Shown piece after piece: positions 27,226 through 35,889 of a stretch of 64,000 nucleotides of DNA. Every line of letters begins with the position of its first letter. Position 1 is the first letter of the stretch. Both the position numbers and the translations under genes were made by a program. The stretch comes from Turicibacter faecis (lineage in GTDB: Bacteria > Bacillota_I > Bacilli_A > MOL361 > Turicibacteraceae), in NCBI RefSeq assembly GCF_037076425.1, contig NZ_AP028127.1, positions 836,001 through 900,000 of the forward strand, read 5' to 3'. The notes under the pieces are model-generated. The model searched no databases, was not told where the DNA came from, and saw nothing but the letters and a program-made list of their open reading frames with translations.

Positions 27226-27600
27226 CTAGTTCATAGTGTAATCATGGGTCTTTTTGTCATAGGTAATGCTCCCAGATTCTAAGTATTCATTATAGTGAAA
27301 TTGATAGGTGACTGCAAGTGTCTCATACCCATTTTTATAGCTTATGGTAACCGGGGTCCCATTATGTAAGGAAATGACCTGAGGTGGTATTTTTTCATGT
27401 CCTTCAACGATTTTTGTTCCTAGTTGGTCTGTTATTTGTTTGACGCATTCTTTTTTGAGTAGGGAGAGTGTTAAATGATCGCGTTCGAGGTGATAAAGAC
27501 GCGCCTGATCTTCAATTCGATAGGAGAGGTGAAGCAGGAGAAGGGCGATCATTAAGCTCATCGCGAGTGTTAAGGGAAGAATCATCCCCTTTTGGTTCAT
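27226..27600 (-). CDS. comGG: ComGG-like minor pseudopilin
   Basis: The 124-residue protein begins MNQKGMILPLTLAMSLMIALLLLHL, a prepilin-like leader with a Gly cleavage site and a hydrophobic helix. The rest is polar. Sequence identity with ComGG proteins is low in general; position as the last pseudopilin gene of a comG operon is the main support. Its ATG overlaps the comGF stop as TGATG. GGAGGTG lies upstream. Confidence 0.75.
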   Translation of the reverse strand: MNQKGMILPLTLAMSLMIALLLLHLSYRIEDQARLYHLERDHLTLSLLKKECVKQITDQLGTKIVEGHEKIPPQVISLHNGTPVTISYKNGYETLAVTYQFHYNEYLESGSITYDKKTHDYTMN

Positions 27601-28094
27601 CAAACTGGCACCTCCGTTTCGTCAACCTGATCCTCGTTAAGTGGTTGAAGTGGGAACCGATGAGAGGTTAGGTAAATGGAATAGCTATTATTTTTAGTGC
27701 GAAGGGTGAGGGTGACGGACTGATCATGATGTTGGGTGATGTCTAATTGGTCACAATGATAGAGGGCGACTTCGCCGCCCTTTCCATCGACTTGGCGCAT
27801 GAGGCGATGATTAGAAATAAAGTAGGTAGATTGTTTACCCGATTCAAGATAGAGGGTAAGCTTTTCTCCTGAGATATCGAACCGAAGCGCGTGTTGAGCT
27901 TCTTTTTGCAATCGTGCGCGCAAGGTTGTTATTTCCTCATGACTCACCCGGTCTAAATCGGTTTGGTACGTTTTAATGAGGGGGAAGAGTCGAAGGATGA
28001 GAAGTGTCAGAAGGGCTGTAATGACGAGACCGATGAGATGTTCAACGAGTAAAAATCCATGATTAGATAAGCTATAGACAAATTTTTTGTTCAC
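27600..28094 (-). CDS. comGF: ComGF-like minor pseudopilin
   Basis: The 164-residue protein has the prepilin leader NHGFLLVEHLIGLVITALLTLLIL, with Gly before the hydrophobic helix and Glu at position +5. The GTG at 28094 is chosen because GGAGGG lies six bases before it; a longer frame to 28202 would run far into comGE. ComGF is one of the minor pilins needed for the DNA-uptake pilus. Confidence 0.8.
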   Translation of the reverse strand: MNKKFVYSLSNHGFLLVEHLIGLVITALLTLLILRLFPLIKTYQTDLDRVSHEEITTLRARLQKEAQHALRFDISGEKLTLYLESGKQSTYFISNHRLMRQVDGKGGEVALYHCDQLDITQHHDQSVTLTLRTKNNSYSIYLTSHRFPLQPLNEDQVDETEVPV

Positions 28095-28383
28095 CGGATT
28101 CCCTCCAGTCATAAGTCGCACAAAGTTGAGCGTCTTTTTGGGTGACGGTATAAGGGATGGGGGAGGTAAGATGAAGGGGGAATGAGAGGGTGTTGGGTTC
28201 AAAGAGCCAGCGATCTTTTAATACATAGAGGTGATAATAGAGCGTTTGTTGGACGTCAAGGTGCTGTTGCTTTTTGAGAAGTTTAGGTAAGACGTGGGAA
28301 AGACTCATGGCAACGGTACATAGGATCATCAGCCCGATGAGGCATTCAGTCAGAATATAGCCCTTTTGGTTCGTTCGAATCAC
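28072..28383 (-). CDS. comGE: ComGE-like minor pseudopilin
   Basis: The 103-residue protein has the leader NQKGYILTECLIGLMILCTVAMSL, a type III (prepilin peptidase) signal. A GTG at 28383 with AGGAGG 11 bases upstream is the likely start; the open frame extends to 28470 inside comGD. Two Cys near the C-terminus (LCATYD...KICL) may form a disulphide. It overlaps both neighbours, as usual in comG operons. Confidence 0.75.
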   Translation of the reverse strand: MIRTNQKGYILTECLIGLMILCTVAMSLSHVLPKLLKKQQHLDVQQTLYYHLYVLKDRWLFEPNTLSFPLHLTSPIPYTVTQKDAQLCATYDWRESGEQKICL

Positions 28384-28816
28384 GGATATCAATTCCTCCT
28401 GTTCCGATTGAAAAGACAATCTTTTTTTCTTGATACTTACTTTTAATAAGAAGTGTTTGACCACCTCCAATGTGGCCGAGGTTATTAAATGATAAATCGG
28501 TTAGTGTTGTACTAACGGATGGAAAAGAAATTCCTTGAGGGAGTGTCCGGAGTTGCTGGTTGGTTCCGTTTTGTCGAAGCGCATACTTGTTTTCTTTATG
28601 ATAGATGCGTAACGTGTACGTCCCTCCTTGAAAGGGCATCATATTCGCTTGGCGAATGTAGTTTAAATCTGATTGGAGTAACGCAATGGCCTGATTAAGT
28701 TTGATGCCGTCATAAAGTTTTACAAGGGGTGGGAAGGAAATCAGAGATAATGTTCCGGTAATTAAGAGGGCTAGGAGCGCCTCGATGAGTGTAAATCCTT
28801 TTTGATTAAGAATCAT
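28346..28816 (-). CDS. comGD: ComGD-like pseudopilin
   Basis: The 156-residue protein starts MILNQKGFTLIEALLALLITGTLSLISFPPL, a textbook prepilin leader with cleavage after Gly and Glu at +5. The C-terminal half is beta-rich as in GspH/ComGD. The ATG overlaps the comGC stop (ATGA), giving translational coupling. Confidence 0.85.
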   Translation of the reverse strand: MILNQKGFTLIEALLALLITGTLSLISFPPLVKLYDGIKLNQAIALLQSDLNYIRQANMMPFQGGTYTLRIYHKENKYALRQNGTNQQLRTLPQGISFPSVSTTLTDLSFNNLGHIGGGQTLLIKSKYQEKKIVFSIGTGGIDIRDSNEPKGLYSD

Positions 28817-29079
28817 TCGCCCTCCTTACACACTTTTTCGCGGTCTTTGGCGATTTGATTGAGTTCAGATTCGGATAAGGGCTCGCCTAGGAGATCGGCT
28901 GACGTTTTTTGTGCCTCAACGGATTGGTCAAAAGCCTCACATCCGGTCTGATTGGTTTTCTCTAACACGGCACTTGCTTTTGGAAAGACGAGGAGGACGA
29001 GTACCCCGACGATGACCATGACAATTAACATTTCAATAAGTGTAAATCCTTTTTGATTCATTTGAATTCTTTTTTTCAT
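28813..29079 (-). CDS. comGC: ComGC major competence pseudopilin
   Basis: The 88-residue protein begins MKKRIQMNQKGFTLIEMLIVMVIVGVLVLLVFP, the canonical class of ComGC leaders. Two cysteines (TGCEAF and KVCKE) could form the intramolecular bond known for ComGC. It is the main subunit of the transformation pilus, processed by ComC, whose gene is not in this window. CGGAGGAT lies upstream. Confidence 0.93.
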   Translation of the reverse strand: MKKRIQMNQKGFTLIEMLIVMVIVGVLVLLVFPKASAVLEKTNQTGCEAFDQSVEAQKTSADLLGEPLSESELNQIAKDREKVCKEGE

Positions 29080-29098
29080 AAGATAATCCTCCGATTGT

Positions 29099-30115
29099 TT
29101 AGATAAGTTCCGCCATTTGAAAGACGGGTTGTAATAGACTTAAGTAAATGAGTACAATAATGAGCCCGATGAGGGCTAAAAAAATAAATTGAATCGTTTT
29201 AAATAAGGTGTTCATGTGTTGGGTGAGTTGTTTGAATTCTTCGGTGCTATAGGTCTTTAATTCTTGGTGCACCTTTGCAAGCTGCAAGGCGTGTTTCATT
29301 ATAAGTTTGAAGTACGCGGTAAAGTACGGGCTCTTTTCGAACAAATCGCCAAGGGAAATACCGTTTTCTAGCCGTTGTTGAAGTTCGTCAATGATGTGGC
29401 GGACGAAGGGGATGTTTTCAAAGGATCGCATCATGAAAAGACTTTCTTTTAGCGGGAGTCCGCAGTTTAGGAAGATGAGCCATTGGCTGCTAAAGTAGTA
29501 GGAAAAAACGTGCTGAGAAAGCGATTTGAGCAGCGGAAAATGAAATAGGAGGTGCGGAATACATCGGTGGGGACTTGTTAAAATGAGAAAGAAGCTACCG
29601 ATGAGGAGAAAGATAAGGAGAAGGAGCCCCCCAAGAAGAAGGAGGACGCCATTTAGTAAGGTAGGATCGCCTTCAATATGGAAGCTTTGGTAAAAATCTT
29701 CAAGTTGTGGGAAGAAAAAAAGATAGACGATGCCAAGTATTCCGATCATTAAGGTAAATAGGAAGAGAGGGTAACGTAATTTTTTAGAAAGCTCCGCCTT
29801 GTTTTGAATTAAATGTTCGCTATATTCCGCCGCCTTTTGTAATCCTTGCAAGAGGGACCCCGCCTCTTCGCCACATCGGACAATATAGACAATTCGTTTT
29901 TCAAAGTGGCAAGTTTCTAAGGTGGAGGCAAAGGGTTGTCCATTGGCACAATGCGCTGCGAAGGGAGCGATGGCCTCTTGTTTAAAGAGTGTTCCCATAA
30001 TCTCTAGTGCTTGTGCTAACGAAAATCCTTGCTCAATCAGTTGGCTAAAGCGAGTTAAAAATTTTTGTTGTTCGCAAAGGGGCCAACGGGGGGATAAGTG
30101 ATGGATTGTGGGCAT
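29099..30115 (-). CDS. comGB: ComGB pilus platform membrane protein
   Basis: The 338-residue protein is of the GspF/PilC type with two repeats: FLTRFSQLIEQGFSLAQALEIM near the start and FSSQWLIFLNCGLPLKESLFMM near residue 205. Three membrane helices lie at about 115-135, 150-180 and 305-330. It anchors the pilus assembly machine in the membrane. Its ATG shares one base with the comGA stop (TAATG). Confidence 0.9.
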   Translation of the reverse strand: MPTIHHLSPRWPLCEQQKFLTRFSQLIEQGFSLAQALEIMGTLFKQEAIAPFAAHCANGQPFASTLETCHFEKRIVYIVRCGEEAGSLLQGLQKAAEYSEHLIQNKAELSKKLRYPLFLFTLMIGILGIVYLFFFPQLEDFYQSFHIEGDPTLLNGVLLLLGGLLLLIFLLIGSFFLILTSPHRCIPHLLFHFPLLKSLSQHVFSYYFSSQWLIFLNCGLPLKESLFMMRSFENIPFVRHIIDELQQRLENGISLGDLFEKSPYFTAYFKLIMKHALQLAKVHQELKTYSTEEFKQLTQHMNTLFKTIQFIFLALIGLIIVLIYLSLLQPVFQMAELI

Positions 30116-31140
30116 TATACTAACTCCTCGTCTAATGTGTGATAGGGAAGCGAAGCGGGCGAAAGTTGAGAAAATAGGTGATCGAGTTGTTCACCAAAAC
30201 AAAGTTCAAACATGGCCTTTCGGTCGGTCTTATTTTCAATTAATTGTTGATTCGCGATGCCAACGAGTGCTTGTTCAAGGTCTTGGGTGGATATTCCGAG
30301 GTCGATGAGTCGATTTAAGGTTCCCCGTACATTTTTAGCATGGACGGTTGAGATGACTAAGTGGCCGGTAAAGGCTGCACGTAGCGCCTGCCGGGCAGTC
30401 TTGACATCACGAATTTCACCGATGACGATGACATCGGGATCGTGGCGCAAAATTTCTTTGATTCCAACATCGTAGGTCATCCCAAGACTTTCATTGACTT
30501 GCATTTGAACGATATCGGGTTGTTGGTACTCAACGGGATCCTCAATGGTCACAATGCTTTTTCCAAGCTCGTCTTTTAAGTAATCGATCAAGGCGTAAGT
30601 CGTTGTTGTTTTTCCACTTCCCGTCGGACCGCTGATGAGAATTAAACCGGCCGGCATTCTTGCCATATCTTTTAAAATATCAGTCGTTTGAGGAAAGTGC
30701 GAAATTTCATCTAATTTTTTTTTATGGTGATGATTGATGAGTCGCAGCACAAGACTTTGATAATGAGGCGTCGGTAAAATGGAGACGCGCGTATAGTAAA
30801 GCGCTGTTGCATCTTTTAGCTTGAGTAATCCTGACTGAGGTTGTTTAGGATGGGTAAGGGTTAATGAAGCATGAAATTTGATATAAGCGAGGAGTTGTTC
30901 GTAGGTGGATGGGCTCATACGATCGCTTGAAATCATTAATGAACCGACCCGAAATTGAACGAGGATATCGTTGTCTTTTAAGGTAAAATGAATATCGCTC
31001 GCTTTAAGGGTGATTGCTTCTTTTATGAGACGTTTAAGTCGTGTATGAATCGAGGGGCCCGACTCCTGCTGAGTGGGCGTGAGTGGGGGATAGATTGGTT
31101 TTCTTTTTGTGAATAATGAGCTAACCCGCTGAAGGGGCAT
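30115..31140 (-). CDS. comGA: ComGA pilus assembly ATPase
   Basis: The 341-residue GspE/PilB-type ATPase powers assembly of the DNA-uptake pilus. It shows ASDIHF near residue 45, Walker A GPTGSGKTTTTYALID near 150, the Asp box TIEDPVEY, Walker B DVIVIGEIRD and the His box RAAFTGHLVISTVHAK. The usual zinc Cys quartet is absent, as in other ComGA. The ATG at 31140 has a perfect AGGAGGTGAT; the longer frame starts at a GTG within that site. It is the first gene of comGA-GB-GC-GD-GE-GF-GG-aroK. Confidence 0.94.
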   Translation of the reverse strand: MPLQRVSSLFTKRKPIYPPLTPTQQESGPSIHTRLKRLIKEAITLKASDIHFTLKDNDILVQFRVGSLMISSDRMSPSTYEQLLAYIKFHASLTLTHPKQPQSGLLKLKDATALYYTRVSILPTPHYQSLVLRLINHHHKKKLDEISHFPQTTDILKDMARMPAGLILISGPTGSGKTTTTYALIDYLKDELGKSIVTIEDPVEYQQPDIVQMQVNESLGMTYDVGIKEILRHDPDVIVIGEIRDVKTARQALRAAFTGHLVISTVHAKNVRGTLNRLIDLGISTQDLEQALVGIANQQLIENKTDRKAMFELCFGEQLDHLFSQLSPASLPYHTLDEELV

Positions 31141-31275
31141 TAAAATCACCTCCTGCCTTACTATACGAAAAAAGGGGGCGATTTCCTTTTTTAAAAAGCT
31201 CTGTTTTAGGATAATTTTGATATTTCACATAGAATTTGCATAACTTAATCCTCAACTATCCATTATAATAGTGAT

Positions 31276-31289
31276 AGAACAAACGTTTG
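31276..31289. promoter_or_regulatory. LexA-box-like palindrome upstream of comGA
   Basis: AGAACAAACGTTTG differs at one base from the B. subtilis SOS box form CGAACAAACGTTTG. It is part of a perfect 14-base palindrome AACAAACGTTTGTT (31278-31291). A minus-strand TATAAT lies just downstream at 31262-31267. It could also be a TetR-type operator. Confidence 0.4.
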
Positions 31290-31301
31290 TTTAGTTGGTT
31301 C

Positions 31302-31994
31302 ATGCCAAAGTCAATAATTTTATCATTTTTAAATCGAGTAGCGCCAATTGATTTACCAGAAATCTTAGTTGAAGTTAAAAAAGGAATCTTTAAATCAAAT
31401 TTATCTAAACCTCAAGCTGAAATTCAAGAAACCAGATATTCAGCAGGGTAATATAAATGCCCTTTTTGTCATGATGACCCTATCGTAAGGAAGGTAAAGC
31501 CAAAGGAATTTAACGCTATCTTTGCCGTAACTGTGGCCAATCATTTAGCCAACGAACTCAAACGCCAACTTCCTATTCAAAGAAAGAACCAAAAGCGTGG
31601 ATTGATTATATCGAATGCATGATTAAAGAGCTATAAAGGAAATCACTCCAAAAGAACACGATTTAACATGCCAAGACCATCCCGTAAGTGTGAACGTTTC
31701 TTTGAAGGCCATAGTTCTCCCCACTCTGTTTTGTGTACGGATAGCGCCCCTGGATATGGGAGGTTAGCTTCCCAATTAGACTTAGAGCATAAGGTAATTC
31801 CGTCTGGAAAATACATGAAAGGTATTTATTACATCCAACATATCAATGTTTTTTATAGTAATTTTAAAGCTTTCTTACAAAAGTTTAGAGGTGTCTCAAC
31901 TAAGCATCTAAATAGTTATTTAAAATGGTTCAAGTGGATTAAACTTTTTAAAGATGAAAAAGAACTTCTAAAGATTCAAAAAACTTACATTTAA
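31302..31994 (+). pseudogene. Decayed IS1595-type transposase
   Basis: Pieces in different frames read as one ISXO2-like transposase. A start region ends at a stop at 31451. A zinc ribbon follows (KCPFCHDDPIVRK ... RYLCRNCGQSF, about 31455-31545, with a frameshift between). The C-terminal part at 31668-31994 reads LCTDSAPGYGRLASQLDLEH ... GIYYIQHINVFYSNFKAFLQKFRGVSTKHLNSYL. The middle, with the first catalytic residues, is missing. No terminal repeats were found. It is an inactive remnant. Confidence 0.8.
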
Positions 31995-32213
31995 ATTACA
32001 GGCGAGTTATTCCGTAATTTCTAATGAGAAAATCAGCTTAAGAGAGCCCTTATGTATTTAAAATACTGAGTATATCTTTCTGATATGTTTTATATCTGAC
32101 ATGTCTTATAGTAGTATTAAATTATATTTTTAAACAGTTAAAAGAGAAAATATCTTAATCATGTTTATTCTTTTCTTGAGCATACTAAAGAATAAAAAAG
32201 GAGAAAAAATAGG

Positions 32214-32552
32214 ATGAAAAAATATGTTATTTCCTTATTTATAGCTTTTCTATCTTTTAGCAGTCTTATTGCACAAGCACATCCGAAATCTGCTCAATTC
32301 ATTGAAAGTAAAGATGACAGTGTAGAATGTTTAAATGTTGTATTTGAGAATCCAGATTTCCGTATATCATTTAGTTCAGGAAATGGAGAAATTATGGGTT
32401 GGACTGTACCTGAAGGAGCTGAGGATATAACTGAAGAGGAATGGTGTTATATTTTAATAGATTGTGCTGAAAAAATTTTTGGAAAAAATAGTGATCGTTA
32501 TGAAGTGAATAAAGAGAAGTTTATGCATATGATTGAAGAAATGAAAAAATAA
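32214..32552 (+). CDS. Small secreted protein of unknown function
   Basis: The 112-residue protein has a clear signal peptide, MKKYVISLFIAFLSFSSLIAQA, with likely cleavage after AQA (about residue 22). The mature part of about 90 residues is acidic with three Cys (two close: EEWCYILIDCAEK). I do not recognise the family. AAGGAGAAAAAAT precedes the ATG. AT content is higher than the neighbours and it lies next to an IS fossil, which may mean recent arrival. Confidence 0.7.
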   Translation: MKKYVISLFIAFLSFSSLIAQAHPKSAQFIESKDDSVECLNVVFENPDFRISFSSGNGEIMGWTVPEGAEDITEEEWCYILIDCAEKIFGKNSDRYEVNKEKFMHMIEEMKK

Positions 32553-32899
32553 ATTAGAGTTTACAATGAAAGGTTGGTTCGGTTAAACAGGATGGAGCGG
32601 GCGAAAGCGCCCCTTTGTTAAAGGTCGAACAACCAATCAGGCATCCGTTGGGGAAGTCGATGGATTGAACGAGGAGAGGCCATTAAAGGGGAAAAGTATA
32701 AAAAAAGCCACTCAGTTACCGAGGCGTCTGTTTAGAATCAATAGCGGATGAGGTGAAAGGCAGTGTTTGTTTATGGAAGGGGGAAGCCTTTTTTTAGTAA
32801 AGGGCGAATTTAATGGATTTAAATCGTTTAAAAGGATTGAAAGTATAAAGGAGTCTCGGTAGAATAATAATAGGACTAGTGAAAGTGAAGTGATATCAA
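32553..32899. other. Non-coding stretch
   Basis: Nothing gene-like was found. A short GC-rich hairpin GGGCG-AAA-CGCCC (about 32601-32616) followed by CTTTGTT could end the transcript of the secreted protein. Confidence 0.5.
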
Positions 32900-33580
32900 G
32901 TGAATCTTGGATTGTTTTTTAGTGGAGGAGCACTTCCGCTGATTATTATTGTGATTGCCTTATTTCAAAAGATCGAGTGGCGGAAGGAAATAAAACGTCA
33001 GGCACGAACGTACTTTTATGAGGGAGCCTGGTTAAAATTTGCTCTTTGTTTGGTGATTTCGGTTGTGGGTGTGATTGTTTTATCCGCGTTACTCGGGGTG
33101 TTTATTCCCTTTTTATCGGTGTTATGCTCGGTGTTTGGAATGGGCGTTGTTTCGTATGGGACGATTGAGGTGATGCGTCTTATAAGAAACCATCAAGAGT
33201 TTGGATTAAGAGATTTTATTTCTATTGATAATGTAGGTGGAGCAGTTAGCGTCTATTTTATTAAATGGTTATATACCTTTTTTTGGTCGTTGCTATTAGT
33301 AATTCCAGGGATGATCAAGTCGTATTCTTATTCTCAAGCGATGTTTATTATCAGTGAGGATCCGGCGATTGGGGCTGATGGGGCGATTACCCGTAGTCGT
33401 GAAATGATGAATGGTCATAAATGGGAGTTAGTCATTTTACAATCGAGTTTCTTCGGATGGGCGATTTTAGGAGCCTTAACCTTTGGAATAGCGATTATCT
33501 ATATCTTACCGCTTTATGCGATGTCAATGGCGGTATTTTATGAGTATGTGAAAAGGGACTATTTTGCTGCAAAGGCATAG
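32900..33580 (+). CDS. DUF975 family membrane protein
   Basis: The 226-residue protein has five or six membrane segments. It matches DUF975 by the patterns REIKRQARTYFYEG near residue 30, YSYSQAMFIISEDPAIGADGAITRSREMMNGHKWELVIL near 140-180 and a final Tyr-rich helix. Function of the family is unknown. The start is GTG with AAGTGA upstream, a modest site. It ends before a terminator at 33664 and looks like a single-gene unit. Confidence 0.82.
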   Translation: MNLGLFFSGGALPLIIIVIALFQKIEWRKEIKRQARTYFYEGAWLKFALCLVISVVGVIVLSALLGVFIPFLSVLCSVFGMGVVSYGTIEVMRLIRNHQEFGLRDFISIDNVGGAVSVYFIKWLYTFFWSLLLVIPGMIKSYSYSQAMFIISEDPAIGADGAITRSREMMNGHKWELVILQSSFFGWAILGALTFGIAIIYILPLYAMSMAVFYEYVKRDYFAAKA

Positions 33581-33663
33581 GTGTTCATGAACGAACAGAG
33601 CGTTCATGGATTTATGGCGCGAATGAGCGTTTATGAGATAAATTTTAGGGTTAAAGCGAAAGT

Positions 33664-33698
33664 GACCGGTCGATTTGAGAGGCCGGTTGCTTTTTTTA
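33664..33698 (+). terminator. Terminator of the DUF975 gene
   Basis: GACCGG pairs with CCGGTT-type bases across about 12 loop bases, followed by seven T residues. Confidence 0.75.
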
Positions 33699-33764
33699 TG
33701 GTGTAGGAAAATGATATAATGGATCGTTTTGTGCTATAATAAGAGGACGAAAGTGAGTGATGTT

Positions 33765-35369
33765 ATGATTCGAGTCGCACAAATTAAAATTTCAATAGAT
33801 GATTCAATTGATAAGGTAAAAGAGTTAGTTTTAAAGCAATTACGGTTAAAGGAGCATGAGCTTTTAGATTATCGTATTTATAAACAATCGATTGATGCCC
33901 GTCGCCGTGGAAAGTTAGATTTCGTCTATACGGTCGATGTGGCGGTGAAAGATGAAGAAAAAATCTTGGCGAAGAAGTTACCTAATGTGTCTAAAACGCC
34001 AGATATTGAGTATAAGTATCCTGTGAAAGGTCAAGAGGCAATGAACCATCGTCCTGTTGTTGTTGGCTTTGGTCCAGCCGGTATGTTTGCGGCCTTAATT
34101 TTAGCTGAAATGGGGTATCGCCCCATTGTGTTAGAGCGTGGTGAAGCGGTTGATGAACGCGTACGTTCGATTGAAAAGTTCTGGAAAGAGGGAATCTTAA
34201 ATCCAAATTCAAATGTGCAGTTTGGGGAAGGCGGAGCTGGAACGTTTTCTGATGGAAAGTTAACGACACGCGTGAAAGATTTACGCGGTCGAAAAGTGCT
34301 TGAAGCATTGGTTGAGGCCGGAGCTCCGGAAGATATTTTATATATGGCGCATCCTCACGTTGGAACAGATTTGTTACGCGGAATTGTGAAAAATATTCGC
34401 CAAAAGATTATTTCACTTGGAGGAGAGGTTCGCTTCAATCAACAAGTGACAGGGTTTTTAATGGAAGATGGGCACATTTGCGGGGTGAAAGTCAAAGGTG
34501 GTGACACACTGTTAACAGAAAATGTGATTGTGGCGATTGGACATAGTGCACGCGATACGTTTTATGAGTTATATGAGAGTGGGGTCTCTTTTACGGCTAA
34601 ACCGTTTGCTGTCGGTGTAAGGATTGAGCATCCTCAAACTTTAATTGATGTGGCCCAATATAAAGAGTTTGCGGGACATGAAAAATTAGGGGCGGCAGAG
34701 TATCGATTGACGCATAAGGCTGAAAATGGACGTGGCGTGTATACATTCTGCATGTGTCCAGGTGGGCTTGTTGTCCCTTCAAGTTCTGAAAAAGGGCGTT
34801 TAGTCACAAATGGAATGAGTGAGCATGCACGTAATCAAGAAAATGCGAATAGTGCCTTACTTGTTCAAGTGTTTCCGGAGGATTTTGGATCAGATCATCC
34901 ACTGGCTGGGATTGAATTTCAACGTCGATTAGAGGAAAAAGCCTTTGGGATGGGAGGAAGCGATTATAAGGCACCGGCTCAACTAGTTGGGGACTTCCTC
35001 AAAGGACAGGCCTCAAAACGTTTAGGAACGGTGACTCCCTCATATGCATTAGGTGTTAAGTTAACAAACTTACATAAGTTGTTCCCATCGTATATGACAG
35101 ATGCCATGAAAGATGGTCTGAAGGCTTTTGATCGAAAATTACACGGCTTTGGGATGGATGATGCGGTGATGACTGGCGTTGAATCTCGCTCTTCTTCGCC
35201 AGTGAGAATGGATCGCGATAGCGAAACATTACAGTCGCTGACGGTTAAAGGGGTCTATCCATCAGGAGAAGGTGCAGGCTTTGCAGGAGGTATTGTATCA
35301 GCTGGAATTGACGGGATTAAGTGTGCAGAGGCAATGATTCAAGCCTTTGCGCCAAGTTTAAAGAAGTAG
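33765..35369 (+). CDS. FAD-dependent oxidoreductase (COG2509 type)
   Basis: The 534-residue protein has an N-terminal domain of about 95 residues (IRVAQIKISIDD ... ELLDYRIYKQSIDARRRGKLDFVYTVDV). A Rossmann FAD-binding motif VVVGFGPAGMFAALILAEMG follows near residue 100, then NSNVQFGEGGAGTFSDGKL near 160, and a C-terminal GEGAGFAGGIVSAGIDGIKCAEAM. This arrangement is typical of uncharacterised FAD-dependent dehydrogenases widespread in Bacillota. The substrate is unknown. The ATG at 33765 fits the family start; the longer frame begins inside a TATAAT (33735-33740) that is probably its -10 box. Confidence 0.85.
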   Translation: MIRVAQIKISIDDSIDKVKELVLKQLRLKEHELLDYRIYKQSIDARRRGKLDFVYTVDVAVKDEEKILAKKLPNVSKTPDIEYKYPVKGQEAMNHRPVVVGFGPAGMFAALILAEMGYRPIVLERGEAVDERVRSIEKFWKEGILNPNSNVQFGEGGAGTFSDGKLTTRVKDLRGRKVLEALVEAGAPEDILYMAHPHVGTDLLRGIVKNIRQKIISLGGEVRFNQQVTGFLMEDGHICGVKVKGGDTLLTENVIVAIGHSARDTFYELYESGVSFTAKPFAVGVRIEHPQTLIDVAQYKEFAGHEKLGAAEYRLTHKAENGRGVYTFCMCPGGLVVPSSSEKGRLVTNGMSEHARNQENANSALLVQVFPEDFGSDHPLAGIEFQRRLEEKAFGMGGSDYKAPAQLVGDFLKGQASKRLGTVTPSYALGVKLTNLHKLFPSYMTDAMKDGLKAFDRKLHGFGMDDAVMTGVESRSSSPVRMDRDSETLQSLTVKGVYPSGEGAGFAGGIVSAGIDGIKCAEAMIQAFAPSLKK

Positions 35370-35398
35370 ATGAGAACGTCATTGCTTTTATTGAATAT

Positions 35399-35432
35399 AA
35401 AAAATCACACCGTTTGATGGTGTGATTTTTTA
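35399..35432. terminator. Shared terminator between the flavoprotein and LysM genes
   Basis: AAAAATCACACC pairs with GGTGTGATTTTT across GTTTGAT-type loop bases, with T-runs both ways. Confidence 0.88.
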
Positions 35433-35741
35433 ATGTTGAATCGTTACCATTTGACCGGCTTGCAAAAAGAGGTCTTGATTGAGATGAACGAGTTCATCTG
35501 GGGTTAGTTTGTAACGAATTAAAAGATCTTGGAGGGATTCCCCTTCAGCAATGACATGGATCCTGTTATTCTCTAGCAGGGGAACGTTGATGAATTGTTT
35601 AGGTTGAATGATAAGGGGCTTATTTCCGTTTAATTTCATGAGTTCAACCGGGGTTGTGTCAAATTGGGTGGCAATGCTTTTAATCGTGTCACCCGCTTGA
35701 ATCATATATCGAGTTATTGTTAATGGTTGCGCATTCATTTT
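35430..35741 (-). CDS. Protein with two LysM domains
   Basis: The 103-residue protein consists almost wholly of two LysM motifs: YMIQAGDTIKSIATQFDTTPVELMKLN (residues 11-37) and HVIAEGESLQDLLIRYKLTPDELVHLN (about 61-87). There is no signal peptide or enzymatic domain. LysM binds peptidoglycan-type glycans; leaderless short LysM proteins in spore formers are often spore-coat or cortex related, but that is inference. The ATG at 35741 has AAGGAAGTG upstream; the longer frame to 35834 has no such site. Confidence 0.8.
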   Translation of the reverse strand, partial: KMNAQPLTITRYMIQAGDTIKSIATQFDTTPVELMKLNGNKPLIIQPKQFINVPLLENNRIHVIAEGESLQDLLIRYKLTPDELVHLNQDLFLQAGQMVTIQH

Positions 35742-35889
35742 ATTCACTTCCTTATCGTTAGGGATAAGTTTCCTACTATAATCTATGCAAAAAGTGTGGG
35801 GATTTGCCCTCTTTTTTGGATAGATTAGCAACACGATTTCAACCGTTTAGGCATAGGTTGATAGTAGGAAGGTAGAGGAGGGGATTTTA

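Noticed and set aside
31150-31200. Possible ComK box (AAAA-N-TTTT) or CIN box before comGA
   Set aside because: The AAAA and TTTT spacing is six instead of five and unpaired, and the TACGAA-like string is in the wrong orientation.
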